Counted from the stretch's first letter, positions 22,901-32,672 are shown. The stretch is DNA of 64,000 nt from Ianthella basta (GCA_964019415.1 OZ025889.1:1701501-1765500), one strand, 5' to 3'. Notes: a model not told the origin generated them from the letters alone. Program-made: numbers and translations.

Positions 22901-25900
22901 GCTGACGTCACAATTGCCTCGTGCATAGCGTGAAGACGGCTAGCAGAAAGCGACACGTCATTACGCTCGACTAGAAGATTATTGATGACTTAAAGGAAGG
23001 AAAGTCCCAACCGTTGGCGACATATGGAAGGATTGAGGAAAAATCGATTTATTTTTATTTTATGTTTTATTTTAACCTTTTAAAGCTTTATGTACTTGTG
23101 ACCAGTGATTTTATATAGCCATGTACATAGTTCATGAATAAGTTCAGAGTTATGGGCAATTTTAAAGTTACGGGCACTCCTTGGTCCCACACTGCCCGGA
23201 TAACTGAGGTTCCACTGTATAATGAAACACCATTGATCGCAAGCCTATGGCTGGTGCAATGTTGGCTGTGTTTAGTGCATCAGATGTCACACTTCTGATG
23301 TCTGATTAGCTACATGTATAAGGAATGTGATAAGTCACCATTTGAGTCTGAGGCTGAATTATATGTACATGTGTGCTTCGTATTCATGCACTTTACAATG
23401 TCATAAATCCTGAGAATCATCTGTGCCAAAGCCATGGCACCTTACTTAGAATCAGAGACCACTGACAACCTTTGCTGTAGGACAATTAACCCTTTTACCA
23501 TATTTTAAAGAGGAGAGCACTTTCCTCAGTTGCACATCTTATTATAATAAAAGTAACACACAAAACTTTGTTATCTAATAGCTCCTTCAGTTTTGGACAA
23601 ATGATCAGAAATATGAAGAGACATAGTGAGAGTAACATGGCTGAGCTGAAATTTGGTTTAAAGTCGTTCCATCCGAGTTCTTGCCACTTTTACGGTCACC
23701 ACCATATCTAAGAGATAGGGGAAGGTCATGCTTCGTTGTTCGCAATCTCATCCTTCACTTGTCCACCAATATTCACCAAGCTTGGAAGAGTATGTCACGG
23801 CAATATGAGTGTGACCTAAGGTGGCTCGTGCCTTTGCCACTGGGCTTCTTTAGATGAAATGGATTAACATAAGTAAATTCTGTGTACATGGAGTTTTACA
23901 GAGTGAGTCTACGGAATGCTACCAATCAAATAGACAGTTTCCATTGGTTCAACACTCAAATTTCAAATGACATGCTGGAACTCTCCCAAAGGTGGGTATT
24001 CAGCTAGCATACTAAATAAATTTTGATTGGATAGTTAAGGAATTCAGGTGAAAATGGTTTCATTTTAAACTGTACCAAGCCAGCTACATCGTGGTTGCTT
24101 GAGAGCCTTGCAATATTACTAATTCTTTTACCCTCACTGTGATAAATTGGCCAGTGCCCTCTCATGATAAATATTGATCTGCTCACAAGTATATACTCAC
24201 CGTCACATGCATGTCCATCCCCATTGAGTGTATAGCCAGCATCACAGGAGCAGTTGTATCCTGGCACTGTGTTGGTGCAGTTTTGATGGCATCCACTGAT
24301 TCCTTCAGCACATTCATTAATGTCTACAAAGTGATGCCATCCAGCAAAATGGTAAGTAAGGAGGAAGGGTATCCATGATACACCAAGCCGGTATTTAATG
24401 TGAGCTAATATAGCTATAGACTGTTTGAGAGCTATATACGTAGAAAGGGTACTATGTTTAGATTACCTGTTTCACAGCTTCTCCCTGTCCATCCTGTGGA
24501 ACAATTGCATACCTCTGGTAGCACACACTCTCCTCCATTGAGACACACTTCACTGCAGATAGCTAGGGGACAGATGCACAAAAGAGCATCAGCGTAGCTC
24601 AATCCTATAAGTATAGCGAATACAAGTAAATAATTGCTATATACCATAAAATATTCATACCATGTTAAAAGAATTGTTTGGTCATGTCTTTCCTTAACCA
24701 ATAAGGCAGTGCCTAAGCCAAGCAAGCTTTCTGCCCAATAGCTTACTTCGCCACAGAGAAAGGGCTTTCAGAAGCCAAGAATGCTGACGTCTAAAGTACC
24801 CAAATAGCGAAACAAAAATACCCACGTACTGGTAGCCAGAGCAGTTCCCTCGCACCAGAAAATAACAGCAAACTTCTGCGCAAGTGCGCGTCGCACCTGG
24901 GAGACTCAAACTGAGGAGTGCGGAGAGTCTAAGAGACGGTTGGCGGCGAGGCACACTCACACTGCCAGAGCGGCCATGTTTGCGGTTCCGTCATTGCGTC
25001 GTCCAATCAAATGCCCGTTTTTAATGCCACGCACAAGCGGACGCACAGACTGAAAAAGATTAAATATATTAAGGATATAAACTCCATTCTAATACTATCG
25101 AGGACACCTGTACTTCAACATTAGGAATTACCATACTATTTACATTGTACTACATGGCATCATGTTTGCTGCATGCACACTTACGTAGGCACATTCTAAG
25201 GTCTACATGTAGCTGGTATCCAGGATCACACTGGCATATGTGGCTGCCAGGGGTGTTGGTGCAGTTATGGTCACAGCCTCCATTGTTATCAGCACACTCA
25301 TTAATGTCTGCAATTCAGGATCAAAGGAGCCACAACACAGTGATGCGTATAAGATTCCAGATAAGCACTAGCTGCATGGTCCAATTCTTACTCACCATCA
25401 CAAGTGAGTGCAGCATCATTCTGTATGAACCCTGGTCTGCACGTGCAGTGTCTTCCATCTGAGTCCAAGTCAGCATACTGTCTGCAGTCACAGCTGTAGG
25501 AGCCTGGGCTGTTGCTACAGTAGTCTGAACAGCCTCCCTTGTTTGTATGACACTCATCCACATCTGAAAGTGATGAGCACTTGAGCGATCACATGCACTG
25601 TGTGTTTTGTTACGTTAGATATACAATCAATTGTTATTTCACTGCAGTAGTCAGAACAGCCTCCATAGCCTGAGGCACATTCAGGCACATCTGAAAGAGG
25701 ACATTGAGACTTTGAAAGACTATTGCACACGCAGATGTGTGCTACTGCAACTAAATGAATAGCATGCTCAATATGCTTGCTACCGTATACGTTTTAACTT
25801 TCACGGGGCTAAACTTGCATGATTCATGACTTTTTGCTGTTTTTGCAGTTGCAAAGTCTCAGGCAGTATAGCTAAAGGCTTGTGTATAATAGTATAAGTT

Positions 25901-27164
25901 TTCATGCGATTATAACTTTTGCAGATGGTTGCAGATCTGCAGAAACTGCAAAGTTTAACCCCATGATAGTTAATGAGTAAACAGTACCAACAATGCATTG
26001 CGAAGCGGGGGTGCATTGAGGGGGATAGTCTTGCCCCCTTCGCTATAGTCCTGCCGACCTCTGCCCTTGCTATAGTCTTGCCCACCCTCCCCCCCTTTGG
26101 AACTTTAGCAAACTGTATGTCAACTTAGTAGTGCCTCCACATATTTCTTTCTTTGCCCCACCCTCCCACCTCATTTCTTTGAACCTCAGCTCGGCCCCCC
26201 TCTCCACATTGAAGATTTATTGCACGATGCAGGATACAAATCTATGGTTAATGCCTATAATCTCATTCATACATATATGTACACACACACACATGCACAA
26301 CGTCTCATCACAATGTATGGATGGAGGCAATAAAGGGTTCCTACAGTCCAGTCCAATGGCATATTACTGTATTTACGGTCTTTTTTGTGCTGATGAGGAA
26401 GCATTGCATGCACTACAGAAAGATATCAATGCTGCACAGGTATGTAGGCTATACATATGTACCATGCTACTGTCTGCATACACGCACAACTCACCTACAT
26501 TACAGTGTGGACCTTGCCAGCCACTGGGGCACTCACACACCTCAGGGTCAATGCATACCCCACCATTGTGACAGCCACCAGAGCAGTAAGCTAAGTAGAA
26601 TATATACATAGTAATGAAATTCAGCAATGCAGTAATTGAATGAGGCTCAAACACTAATGAGCTTCAGTATCTCCACTTTTGATACAGCTGTTCTATTATA
26701 TAGGTACCTACAGTACGCCATGATACAAAACATAGTCATTGCATGCAACACAGCATCAATTGATACTGCAACAGTCTGTAACACGTACGGTTTGCACAAT
26801 TGATCAAGGCTGTGATTGAGTAATAGCCTTGCCTTACTAACAATAAATTATTACTGACACTTATTAACAATTGACAATTTGTGTATGTGACACTCGACAT
26901 TCAACTGTGTGTATACTGCATGATGTTTGCTAAAACAGTTCTCCTTGTCTTGCAATTGTGTTATGGTTATATATTATATCATCTCCCTATCCATGTCTCT
27001 TAAGAAACTTGGAACTTTGCCACATAAAAGAGTAATAGCCTTGCACTCAGGCTGTCTGCAGATAATTAGTGCAATTACTGGAAAGAACCTGGGTACGAGC
27101 CTATGCTATGAGCAACTCGTAACACATTATACATGATGTACTACTAAACTGAGTACATGTGCAT

Positions 27165-27204
<40 letters not shown>

Positions 27205-27210
27205 GCGCGC

Positions 27211-27308
<98 letters not shown>

Positions 27309-28744
27309 ACATGGTAATTTGCATAAAGTAAATGTGTGTGTGTATGTATGATTACATATGTGTACTTATGCATGCATATAATTTTTGCATATGTGCACAT
27401 TGTGAGAGTGTGATTGGGCGTGTGTGTGAGGGAACTAATAATACATGTAAATAGTAGCACATGTATTCTCTTACGTTGACAGTTTCCATTGATTAACTGA
27501 AACCCAGAACAGCACTGTCGTTGGCAAACAAGTCTTCTCCTGTAGGCAGTCTGATGCCTAACCACTGGCACATAGCTAAAAAACAAGTAAAGAAAGTCAT
27601 AAGCATACAATCTTGCCAGGGTATGTGCTGGGAAGACAACAAAGGGGAGAACCAATTGCAAGGAAGAGATGGCCCAGTGATTGCAATGCCTATTACCTGA
27701 TTTACTCTACTTAGATCATTATGCTGCATACCAAGTGTAATCTGTTTAGCATTTATTGTAATAAATTTAATGATAGTTGTTGTCTCAACTCAGCCATTAC
27801 AGCTGAGTATGTAAAAAAGGAATTGAATGATACAATACTATGCTAAGCAGGTAATACTGATCTAGTGGGACAAGCATGAATGATGACATGCAGTGGATAT
27901 ACCAAGACACACCACTGTAGCTGAGTACAGCTGATTGTGGCAGCTATAGCAACAATGACATCATAGCTTTGAAACGAAGATGCTTCAAAGGGGGCGTAAG
28001 GGATGTTTCCCTTCAACTGCTACACATTTGTCAATGCTAAAGTCTGTCTTGTCAACACATAATTAGCATTTTGCCATTATATGGCAGTCTGTTACAAATG
28101 TGATAGAATGTTGCCAAAGCAGGAAATTAAGGCAATTCGTTGGCCAACACATAAGGATCTATAGCAGTTGAACGCTGTCCAATATCAGTGTCTGTGGGAT
28201 TCATACATTACCTGTGGATACTTCTCATTGCACTTGCTTCACTCTCAAAGGTATACATCTTCTCCACTAAAACAGCCCTGCATGCTTCCCCCTCACACAC
28301 ACAAATAGAGAGACTGAGGGAAACTGAACACAGTACTCACTATGTCACTGTTCTGCCACACCTGCCAAAACCAAAAAGGCCACAGCTGGTGTAAGTAGTC
28401 CTTGTTCTCGGTTCATACACTATGATTAGATTTTGATATGGTTCCGAAACATATCTTTCATCATTGCAAAACCTGCAATAAGAGTATAACTCATATTTAG
28501 AGTGAATAGAATGAAGTTAATACAACTATAATCATTGTATTGCCACATTCCATGCAGCTATAATACTGTATTTCAACAAGATGGTTGTAAAGCACACAGC
28601 CGATGTTTGATATTGCTCTTACCCAATGTGGGCCTCATTCTGAGGACAAAGATTTATTGAGCATGTTTGGCAGCCATGTCTTGCATCAGTCACTATCACT
28701 GCTGCCACCAGTAGCAGACAAGTTGTAACGGACAGTCCCCTCAT
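13674..28744 (-). CDS. Gene B: complete EMI-EGF-Sushi-Ig-GCC2 transmembrane receptor
   Basis: Seventeen coding exons join in one open frame of 7368 nt (2455 residues plus stop). They are 28623-28744, 28341-28472, 27475-27575, 26495-26590, 25396-25563, 25185-25307, 24467-24562, 24201-24323, 22379-22501, 21505-21876, 19986-21418, 19684-19813, 15932-19594, 15398-15685, 14869-14921, 14136-14193 and 13674-13960. Domain order by residue: signal peptide 1-21; EMI about 25-118; EGFs 119-362; two Sushi 363-486; EGF 487-525; unrecognised module 526-1007; long region with coiled coil (about 1210-1310), Cys-rich hydrophobic segment (about 1385-1415) and two Ig domains (about 1890-2075); ephrin-receptor/GCC2-like repeats 2228-2323; one transmembrane helix about 2350-2370; cytoplasmic tail to 2455. 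It is predicted to be a type I cell-surface protein for adhesion or recognition. The role is inferred from domains only. Confidence 0.88.
14136..14193 (-). CDS. Gene B exon 16: transmembrane helix, first half
   Basis: The 58-nt exon encodes [19 protein letters not shown], phase 0 to 1. The acceptor is TTGCAG and the donor GTAAC. Gene D has a clear homologue ([15 protein letters not shown]). Confidence 0.8.
14194..14868. other. Intron 15 of gene B
   Basis: This 675-bp intron lies between the stalk and transmembrane exons. ORFs on both strands here have no recognisable motif. I see no repeat. Confidence 0.6.
14869..14921 (-). CDS. Gene B exon 15: Ser/Thr/Pro-rich stalk
   Basis: The 53-nt exon encodes [17 protein letters not shown], a short mucin-like stalk just outside the membrane. 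The acceptor is CATAG and the donor GTGAGT. It matches the equivalent gene C exon in length and phase, not in sequence. Confidence 0.68.
14922..15397. other. Intron 14 of gene B
   Basis: This is a 476-bp AT-rich intron. I see no exon or repeat in it. Confidence 0.6.
15398..15685 (-). CDS. Gene B exon 14: ephrin-receptor/GCC2-like Cys repeats
   Basis: The 288-nt exon encodes three tandem repeats of the form CxxCPxGxYQ ([54 protein letters not shown]) and a closing [14 protein letters not shown]. This is typical of the ephrin_rec_like/GCC2_GCC3 families next to a membrane. I placed the donor at GTGTGTGG because it keeps phase 1 and joins exon 15 in frame; it is weaker than the other donors. 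Confidence 0.85.
15835..15905. repeat. Degenerate copy of the TGTAGGGATGG repeat end
   Basis: Within intron 13, GGAGATGGTGACAGTTGCC, then ATAATACAACC and AGTGGCACTACT, mirror the end sequence seen at 55397-55460 and, inverted, at 31850-31915. It is diverged. Confidence 0.45.
15932..19594 (-). CDS. Gene B exon 13: giant exon with coiled coil and two Ig domains
   Basis: A single 3663-nt open exon. In order it encodes a beta-rich region; a heptad-like helical stretch starting [20 protein letters not shown] (about residues 1210-1310); a Cys-rich part with [17 protein letters not shown]; and a hydrophobic run at 18371-18463 ([20 protein letters not shown]). Then come a five-Arg site (near 17650-17670), helical segments, an Ig domain (LECNATSPW ... 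[12 protein letters not shown]), and a second Ig ([16 protein letters not shown] ... [12 protein letters not shown]). A furin-type RQRR-A site at 16368-16382 and a possible SEA-like stretch ([13 protein letters not shown]) close the exon. Many NxS/T sites suggest heavy glycosylation. Confidence 0.9.
19684..19813 (-). CDS. Gene B exon 12: linker
   Basis: The 130-nt exon encodes [20 protein letters not shown] and a Ser/Thr-rich [12 protein letters not shown] segment. The acceptor is CTTGCAG and the donor GTGAGTAC. It is almost unchanged in gene C. Confidence 0.85.
19986..21418 (-). CDS. Gene B exon 11: EGF plus unrecognised extracellular module
   Basis: The 1433-nt exon opens with an EGF ([12 protein letters not shown] ... 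[13 protein letters not shown]). About 440 residues follow that I cannot assign to a known family. The first 100 look like a beta-sandwich ([17 protein letters not shown]). A Cys cluster ([23 protein letters not shown]) follows, then a part rich in Trp and Asp ([14 protein letters not shown]). The donor is GTTAGC, phase 0. Gene C has a close copy 9 nt longer. Confidence 0.85.
21505..21876 (-). CDS. Gene B exon 10: two Sushi (CCP) domains
   Basis: The 372-nt phase 1-1 exon holds two Sushi repeats. The first runs from [11 protein letters not shown] to WTGQLTTC and contains [15 protein letters not shown]. The second runs from [11 protein letters not shown] through [17 protein letters not shown] to WTVRPIC. 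Each has the four Cys and conserved Trp of CCP modules. Sushi domains are common in complement and adhesion proteins. Confidence 0.88.
21877..22378. other. Intron 9 of gene B
   Basis: This AT-rich intron of 502 bp has simple A/T runs near 22050-22150. Nothing else is recognised. Confidence 0.6.
22379..22501 (-). CDS. Gene B exon 9: calcium-binding type EGF
   Basis: The 123-nt phase 1-1 exon encodes [16 protein letters not shown] and [20 protein letters not shown]. It differs from gene C exon 9 by only a few bases, and the likeness continues into the flanking intron. Confidence 0.9.
22502..24200. other. Intron 8 of gene B with a Tigger-like element
   Basis: This 1.7-kb intron holds the TA-flanked pogo/Tigger MITE at 22808-23217. 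The part 23220-24200 shows no exon or repeat that I can identify. Confidence 0.65.
22808..23217. mobile_element. Pogo/Tigger-like MITE with transposase N-terminal remnant
   Basis: The element begins CAGTGGAACCTCACTTATCC, ends GGATAACTGAGGTTCCACTG, and is flanked by TA on both sides (22806-22807 and 23218-23219), the target site of the Tc1/mariner superfamily. Inside, 22975-23037 on the plus strand encodes [20 protein letters not shown]. This matches the helix-turn-helix start of pogo/Tigger (psq/CENP-B type) transposases. The rest of the transposase is missing, so the copy is non-autonomous. Confidence 0.85.
24201..24323 (-). CDS. Gene B exon 8: calcium-binding type EGF
   Basis: The 123-nt phase 1-1 exon encodes [16 protein letters not shown], then [19 protein letters not shown]. 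The donor is GTGAGTAT. Confidence 0.88.
24467..24562 (-). CDS. Gene B exon 7: short EGF domain
   Basis: The 96-nt phase 1-1 exon encodes [20 protein letters not shown] and a TGWTGRSC close. The donor is GTAATC. Confidence 0.87.
24563..25184. other. Intron 6 of gene B carrying a dispersed repeat
   Basis: Most of the intron is a repeat of about 410 bp (24655-25075) that recurs at 43562-43985. No other feature is seen. Confidence 0.7.
24655..25075. repeat. Dispersed 410-bp repeat, copy 1
   Basis: The block starts CATGTTAAAAGAATTG and ends GAAAAGATTAAATATATTA-like. It matches 43562-43985 in the same orientation at high identity. The two copies lie in different introns of B and C, so they were inserted separately or moved rather than inherited with the gene duplication. 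No coding frame is shared. Confidence 0.88.
25185..25307 (-). CDS. Gene B exon 6: calcium-binding type EGF
   Basis: The 123-nt phase 1-1 exon encodes [16 protein letters not shown] and HICQCDPGY. It is nearly identical to gene A exon 6. The donor is GTAAGTGT. Confidence 0.88.
25396..25563 (-). CDS. Gene B exon 5: calcium-binding type EGF, long form
   Basis: The 168-nt phase 1-1 exon starts [16 protein letters not shown] and ends [19 protein letters not shown] decayed second copy lies just upstream at 25640-25691. Confidence 0.87.
25564..26494. other. Intron 4 of gene B
   Basis: This intron contains the truncated EGF exon at 25640-25691. The region 25700-26490 is C/T-rich in part (26030-26215). 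No further exon is visible. Confidence 0.6.
25640..25691 (-). pseudogene. Truncated duplicate EGF exon in gene B
   Basis: After a good acceptor (CTTTCAG) the minus strand encodes [18 protein letters not shown] and then loses the EGF pattern, with no donor at the expected place. It aligns to the first third of exon 5 in genes A and B. It is most simply a leftover of exon duplication. Confidence 0.75.
26495..26590 (-). CDS. Gene B exon 4: short EGF domain
   Basis: The 96-nt phase 1-1 exon encodes [20 protein letters not shown], a six-Cys EGF. The donor is GTGAGT. Confidence 0.87.
   Translation of the reverse strand, partial: LTALVAVTMVGYALTLRCVSAPVAGKVHTVM
26591..27474. other. Intron 3 of gene B with a long microsatellite
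   Basis: The only clear feature is the GT tract at 27172-27304. The rest shows nothing recognisable. Confidence 0.7.
27172..27304. repeat. GT microsatellite, about 130 bp
   Basis: A nearly pure GT repeat with one short GC-interrupted patch (GTGCGCGCGCG) near 27197-27212. It sits about 170 bp downstream of the EMI CC exon, as in gene A. Confidence 0.95.
27475..27575 (-). CDS. Gene B exon 3: EMI domain, C-terminal CC motif
   Basis: The 101-nt exon encodes [20 protein letters not shown], ending in NGNCQ. The CCxGF motif is the hallmark of EMI domains. The donor is GTAAGAG in phase 1. Confidence 0.87.
27576..28340. other. Intron 2 of gene B
   Basis: This 765-bp intron splits the EMI domain. 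It is far shorter than the repeat-filled equivalent in gene A. I see no feature inside. Confidence 0.6.
28341..28472 (-). CDS. Gene B exon 2: EMI domain, middle part
   Basis: The 132-nt exon encodes [20 protein letters not shown] followed by [18 protein letters not shown], Tyr- and Cys-rich as in EMI domains. The acceptor is TTGCAG and the donor GTGAGTAC. Confidence 0.82.
28623..28744 (-). CDS. Gene B exon 1: signal peptide
   Basis: The ATG at 28744-28742 opens [18 protein letters not shown], a strong leader with likely cleavage before DARHGC. The donor is GTAAGAG in phase 2. It is about 80% identical to gene A exon 1. Confidence 0.85.
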
Positions 28745-28959
28745 TGCTGAGCTGGCAGTTCCTACAAATGTATAACAAAATAATGTGCTGATCATATGTC
28801 AAAACAACAGAATTCAATGCATGCAAACAATCACTAACATGCAAGTATTCTACTTTATCTGCCTCCTTTACTGCTAAAGGCTTTAGTGCATGGCTAGCTA
28901 AAGATAGGGTATACATGTTACATTTTGTTTACCATAGCTAGAATTTTACAATTTTCAGT

Positions 28960-29065
28960 TGTTTAGCAGTTACCAGCTACCTTGATCCGTGAATGACAAG
29001 GAAAGCAACCCACACTATCTGTCACAACATTTAGACAGCTTTCCTTCCATTCACTGATAAAGGTA
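28960..29065. mobile_element. Small palindromic MITE
   Basis: ACCAGCTACCTTGATC...AAGGAAAGC on the left is mirrored by GCTTTCCTT...AAAGGTAGCTGGT on the right. The right arm carries the TTCACTGATAAAGG motif related to the CTGATGAAGG family. Confidence 0.7.
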
Positions 29066-29705
29066 GCTGGTAGCTACTGGAACGTCTGAAATTTTTAAAC
29101 TTCTGGCTATAGCTATGTAAACAGAGTGCATCCATCTGTCTCCATTGCTTATTGCTAAATAAGGTGCAGTTACTGTATGCTACATGCAGCTTTATATACG
29201 AGGCCCTGATTCTATGTACAATGTCATGCAGCTATAGTTCCTAAATCTTTAGAATTTACATTTTTAAGTGCACCGTGAGCAAAAGCACCAAGGTGAGTTG
29301 CAAAATACTCAGTCTGGGAACTTTAAATTTGTGGGGGGTTCATTTTAACCATGGGGGCAAAAAGTGAGGGATAAATATGCTGTGAAACCAGCGTCATCCA
29401 TCATATGAACAGAGAGTAAGGAGAAGTGATTGAGCCATCATATATATATATAAATATATAGGGTGTCAAGTGTCTTTGGACTTTGCCCAAAGCACTGATT
29501 CACAGTCTAGCTAGAGCCAACCTCTTGCTTCTTGCTTGAGTTTAGATATTAATGGATCTGCTTTATTGGCAGCTAGCTTGCTAGTTGCATAACAAGACAT
29601 AGTACACTACATAGTGGCAAAACGTTGGTGTGAAAATTCATTTACAATACTGTAACTCTAATCCTAGAAATGCAGGGATGGCATAACAAGTACAGGCTGA
29701 AACAA

Positions 29706-29835
29706 GTAAAGGCTGTTGCACGGTGGAGCATTAACCATGGTCTCTACATGCAAGAATGTCACACTGTAGTCCCACACCCTTGAATGTATACGTAGGAACC
29801 ATGGTTAATGCTCCACCGTGTATTAGCTTTTACTA
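29706..29835. mobile_element. Palindromic MITE with ACCATGGTTAATGCTC arms
   Basis: CACGGTGGAGCATTAACCAT is followed about 90 bp later by ATGGTTAATGCTCCACCGTG. A single arm of the same family occurs near 46397-46435. Confidence 0.85.
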
Positions 29836-30082
29836 GTTTCTATACTAATTTAAAGCGAAATTTTTAATTTCATTTTTAAATAGTACAAACCTCCCTAAGA
29901 CAAACTGCCTATCCTTTGTCTTGACGAAAACGGCTCCTTCATACCGCTTTTGACGATTTACACTTGCTACCCAGCACCATAGATATTCTACACCAAAAAC
30001 TGGCGACCATTCTTGCGCAATAATTGTGACGTCAAAAAATGTCATTGGGTTTGCAACTGGAAACTTTTTACATTGCCAAGAT

Positions 30083-30494
30083 ATGGCTGAAAACGTTGTC
30101 AAGCACGGTGGAAGGTACTGCGTAGCCAGTGGGCCGAATAAAGTTAGCTGCAAGAACACCAGCTATACCCCTGGCATTTCAATGCGCCGCTTCCCAAAAG
30201 ATGTCCGTTTACGGAGACTGTGGGCTCACTTCGTCCGGCGTCATAGGGCCAACGGAACACTCTGCTCTCTGTTCCGCACATTTGGAGCCGACTTGCTTCC
30301 AGCACAAGCTATCTTTGGGAGATGAAGCAGCCGATAAAGCGCCTCGTACCCTTCTGAAGCAGGGATCCGTGCCGAACGTCGACACAGTAGCTCCACCGAC
30401 AGAAGATCAGCTATCTTATACGGATCGCGACCAGAGAGGAGAACGAAGACACACAAAGCATGTAAGACACAGTGGCAGCCTCTTCCACATGTAA
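30083..30494 (+). pseudogene. Frameshifted THAP-domain gene fragment
   Basis: From ATG at 30083 one frame encodes GGRYCVASGPNKVSCKNTSY, then MRRFPKDVRLRRLWAHFVRR. These are the zinc-ligand, FPxD and Trp positions of a THAP zinc finger. The second half, ALCSAHLEPTCFQ and TLLKQGSVPNVDTV, matches the C-x2-H ligands and the AVP-like end of THAP but lies in another frame beginning around 30240-30255. The domain is therefore interrupted by a frameshift, or possibly a missed intron. THAP domains bind DNA and are found in P-element-type transposases and host factors. Its place between inverted repeats suggests transposon cargo or a transposase relic. Confidence 0.7.
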
Positions 30495-30529
30495 TAATGA
30501 CACTGTGATGTCTCGGCTCTTTCGTATAT

Positions 30530-30700
30530 GTCCCGCAGGATTCCCGGAGAGAGCCCATCTGCGTCGAGTTCGTCTTCGTTATCCGTGGTATCTTCCCCGG
30601 CCAATGGTTCGTCTTGATAGGGTCTAACGAGCGACGAGTACTCGGCAAGATCTTCTTCAGACAACTCTCCGTCGGTTGTATATAACAGAGGAAGAGGAGG
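30530..30700 (-). pseudogene. Acidic ORF fragment opposite the THAP gene
   Basis: The minus strand encodes DGELSEEDLAEYSSLVRPYQ, then DEPLAGEDTTDNEDELDADG and LSPGILRDIYERA. The strongly acidic, codon-like stretch looks like real past coding sequence. It recalls the N-terminal part of invertebrate P2X7-intracellular-domain-like proteins, but that is from memory and weak. No start or downstream exon is evident. Confidence 0.35.
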
Positions 30701-31144
30701 AAACAACGCTTTCTTCAGCCATAGAGCCCAGAATCCCACGTTGCGCTATGCTTCAACTTAGCTACACCCTTCGGCGGTTTGCACACCCAGTAGCGTCACT
30801 AAACGAAGGCCTACGAAGCCGAAATCCTCTACAGTCCGTTGCGATGGGTTATGCTATGTACCTGCCCAATATCAAGTCGCCTCGAGGTTTTACGATTGAA
30901 CAACGATGCAATGAACTTCTATGATAATACATTGTAAATATACACACCGGGACCTTTGCAAACCCAGTGACGTCACGGGGGTGTGGCACTGTCGCCAGTT
31001 TTGGTGCTGGGTAGCAAGTGCAAATCGTCAAAAACGGTATGAAGGAGCCATTTTCGTCAACACAAAGGATAGGCAGTTTGTCTTAGGAAGGTTTGTACTA
31101 CTTAAAAGTGAAATATAAAATTTCGCTTCAGTGGCACTTTAATG

Positions 31145-31920
31145 TCATCCCTACATTAACATTTTGCAAGATTTTTTTTATCATTTCTAGTTTCTGTGAT
31201 TTTATGGTGTGCAAGTTGCACATGCTAAGTTGCAACCGCAGGACATCCATGCAGGTATAGGACCTTAAGTTATTTCTGTACTCCTGGAGCTCGTCAGCTA
31301 ACACCTTTCCGCGCTAGCCCACCGAAAAAGCAGAGAGAAACGACGATCGGAAGCTAACGAGTGTTAATTAAAAATGGCGGGCTAAGCATGCCACAGATGC
31401 CCTTGAAACGACGTGCTAGCTAACTTCAGCCAAATCTAGTCTAGTAGACACCTCTGAGCAGACAGCCGGCGGTCTTGCGAGGCTATTGAACAGAAATTGA
31501 AGAAGCAGTAGGTGGAAAACTGTCGGTCGGCAACGTCATCGTAAAATGGCGTCTTGCGTGAACAACGTCTCTGGATAGACTGGTAACCGTAATGAATGAT
31601 ACTTGCTCGCGGCGGTTTCTAACCTACAAAGGAACGCAGCCAGTTAAAAGCAGGGAAATTCTGTGGTAAAATCTTATCCCTACTCCCTATGGTTCGCGCT
31701 CTATTGCTGCTAGAGAAGACGAAGAAAACGAAATTCGAAAAATGTCCAGGTCGTTTTCAGCGGGAATGCGCCCTTTGTCTCGGGACTAAAGTTAGTCCTG
31801 AGTGGTGTACAACTGACACTTCCTCAAGGGTACGCAGTTTCGCCGGATTTTAACCCTAAACAGTAATAGCACTACTTTCTTTTGTTTTACAAACGTACAA
31901 ACAACCACTGCAATCCCTAT
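31145..31920. mobile_element. Probable MITE with CATCCCTACA ends
   Basis: CATCCCTACATTAACATTTT near 31145 and CAACCACTGCAATCCCTATA near 31904 resemble the TGTAGGGATGG-ended sequences at 2213 and 55397. An internal part (31195-31330) is an inverted relative of 2655-2800. Exact ends are uncertain. Confidence 0.5.
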
Positions 31921-32672
31921 AGCTACGTAGCTAGCTACATAGACAGCACTACTGTGCTGTGTGATAGTGTGTCTGCTTCATTTACACACATACACTGCAA
32001 TCACTACGTATACAATAGCAAGGGCGGATCCAGGGGTGTTTCCAAGGTTTCCAGAAACTGGTCAGATCACCTCTGGCTATTATTTGCATGTATCAGTCTT
32101 ATAATGTCTATGCTTCCTTATAGCTATACCTTCATGCGTTGGAAACCAGTCATAAAAGTTTCTCGATCCGCCCTAGTCAATTGTATCACGTATTGCAGTT
32201 TAATAGCACAGAGAAAGGAGGAAAGTACAAGTGATGAAGAGTACAAACTACATTAAACTGAACTCTGCCACAAAATATGTATAATATAGCTAGTCAACAC
32301 ACCTGTCTAGATTTTCCAGAAAACTCTTCCCAAAAATCACAAACAGAAGTGGAAGTTACCCTTGAGAAAAAGCTGAAGTAGGTGCAAAAGGGACAAGACA
32401 CCTTGTGCTCAGGCCTTTTCCTACACAAGTGACTGGCATGACCCTAACAAGAGGTGGGGTCTTATACAATGAATAACATGAATATTCAAGACTGAAATAT
32501 TTCGCACCCCTACCACTCCTTCATGTTATGTACACTGTAAGGTAGTGCTGAGAGGTGCAGTCTTAAAGTAAGTCACAAAAATAAACTCTGACATGCATAG
32601 TATTTGCAAATTTCATAATTTATACATATTCTAGAAATCATATAGTTGCACAATCATTGTCCACTTAAATGA

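Larger units (their letters stand above)
29848..31130. mobile_element. TIR element carrying a broken THAP gene
   Basis: The left end (29848-30010) and right end (30966-31130) are inverted copies: AGTACAAACCTCCCTAAGAC at left against TCTTAGGAAGGTTTGTACT at right, continuing through a CGGCTCCTTCATACCG / CGGTATGAAGGAGCC block to CTGGCGAC / GTCGCCAG. Arms are about 160 bp. The inside carries a THAP-like reading frame on the plus strand and an acidic ORF on the minus strand. It is probably a non-autonomous DNA transposon; the superfamily is not determined. Confidence 0.82.

Noticed and set aside
27101..27661. 186-residue minus-strand ORF with a long His-Thr run
   Set aside because: The run is the translated GT microsatellite. 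Only 27475-27575 of this ORF is a real exon (EMI end).
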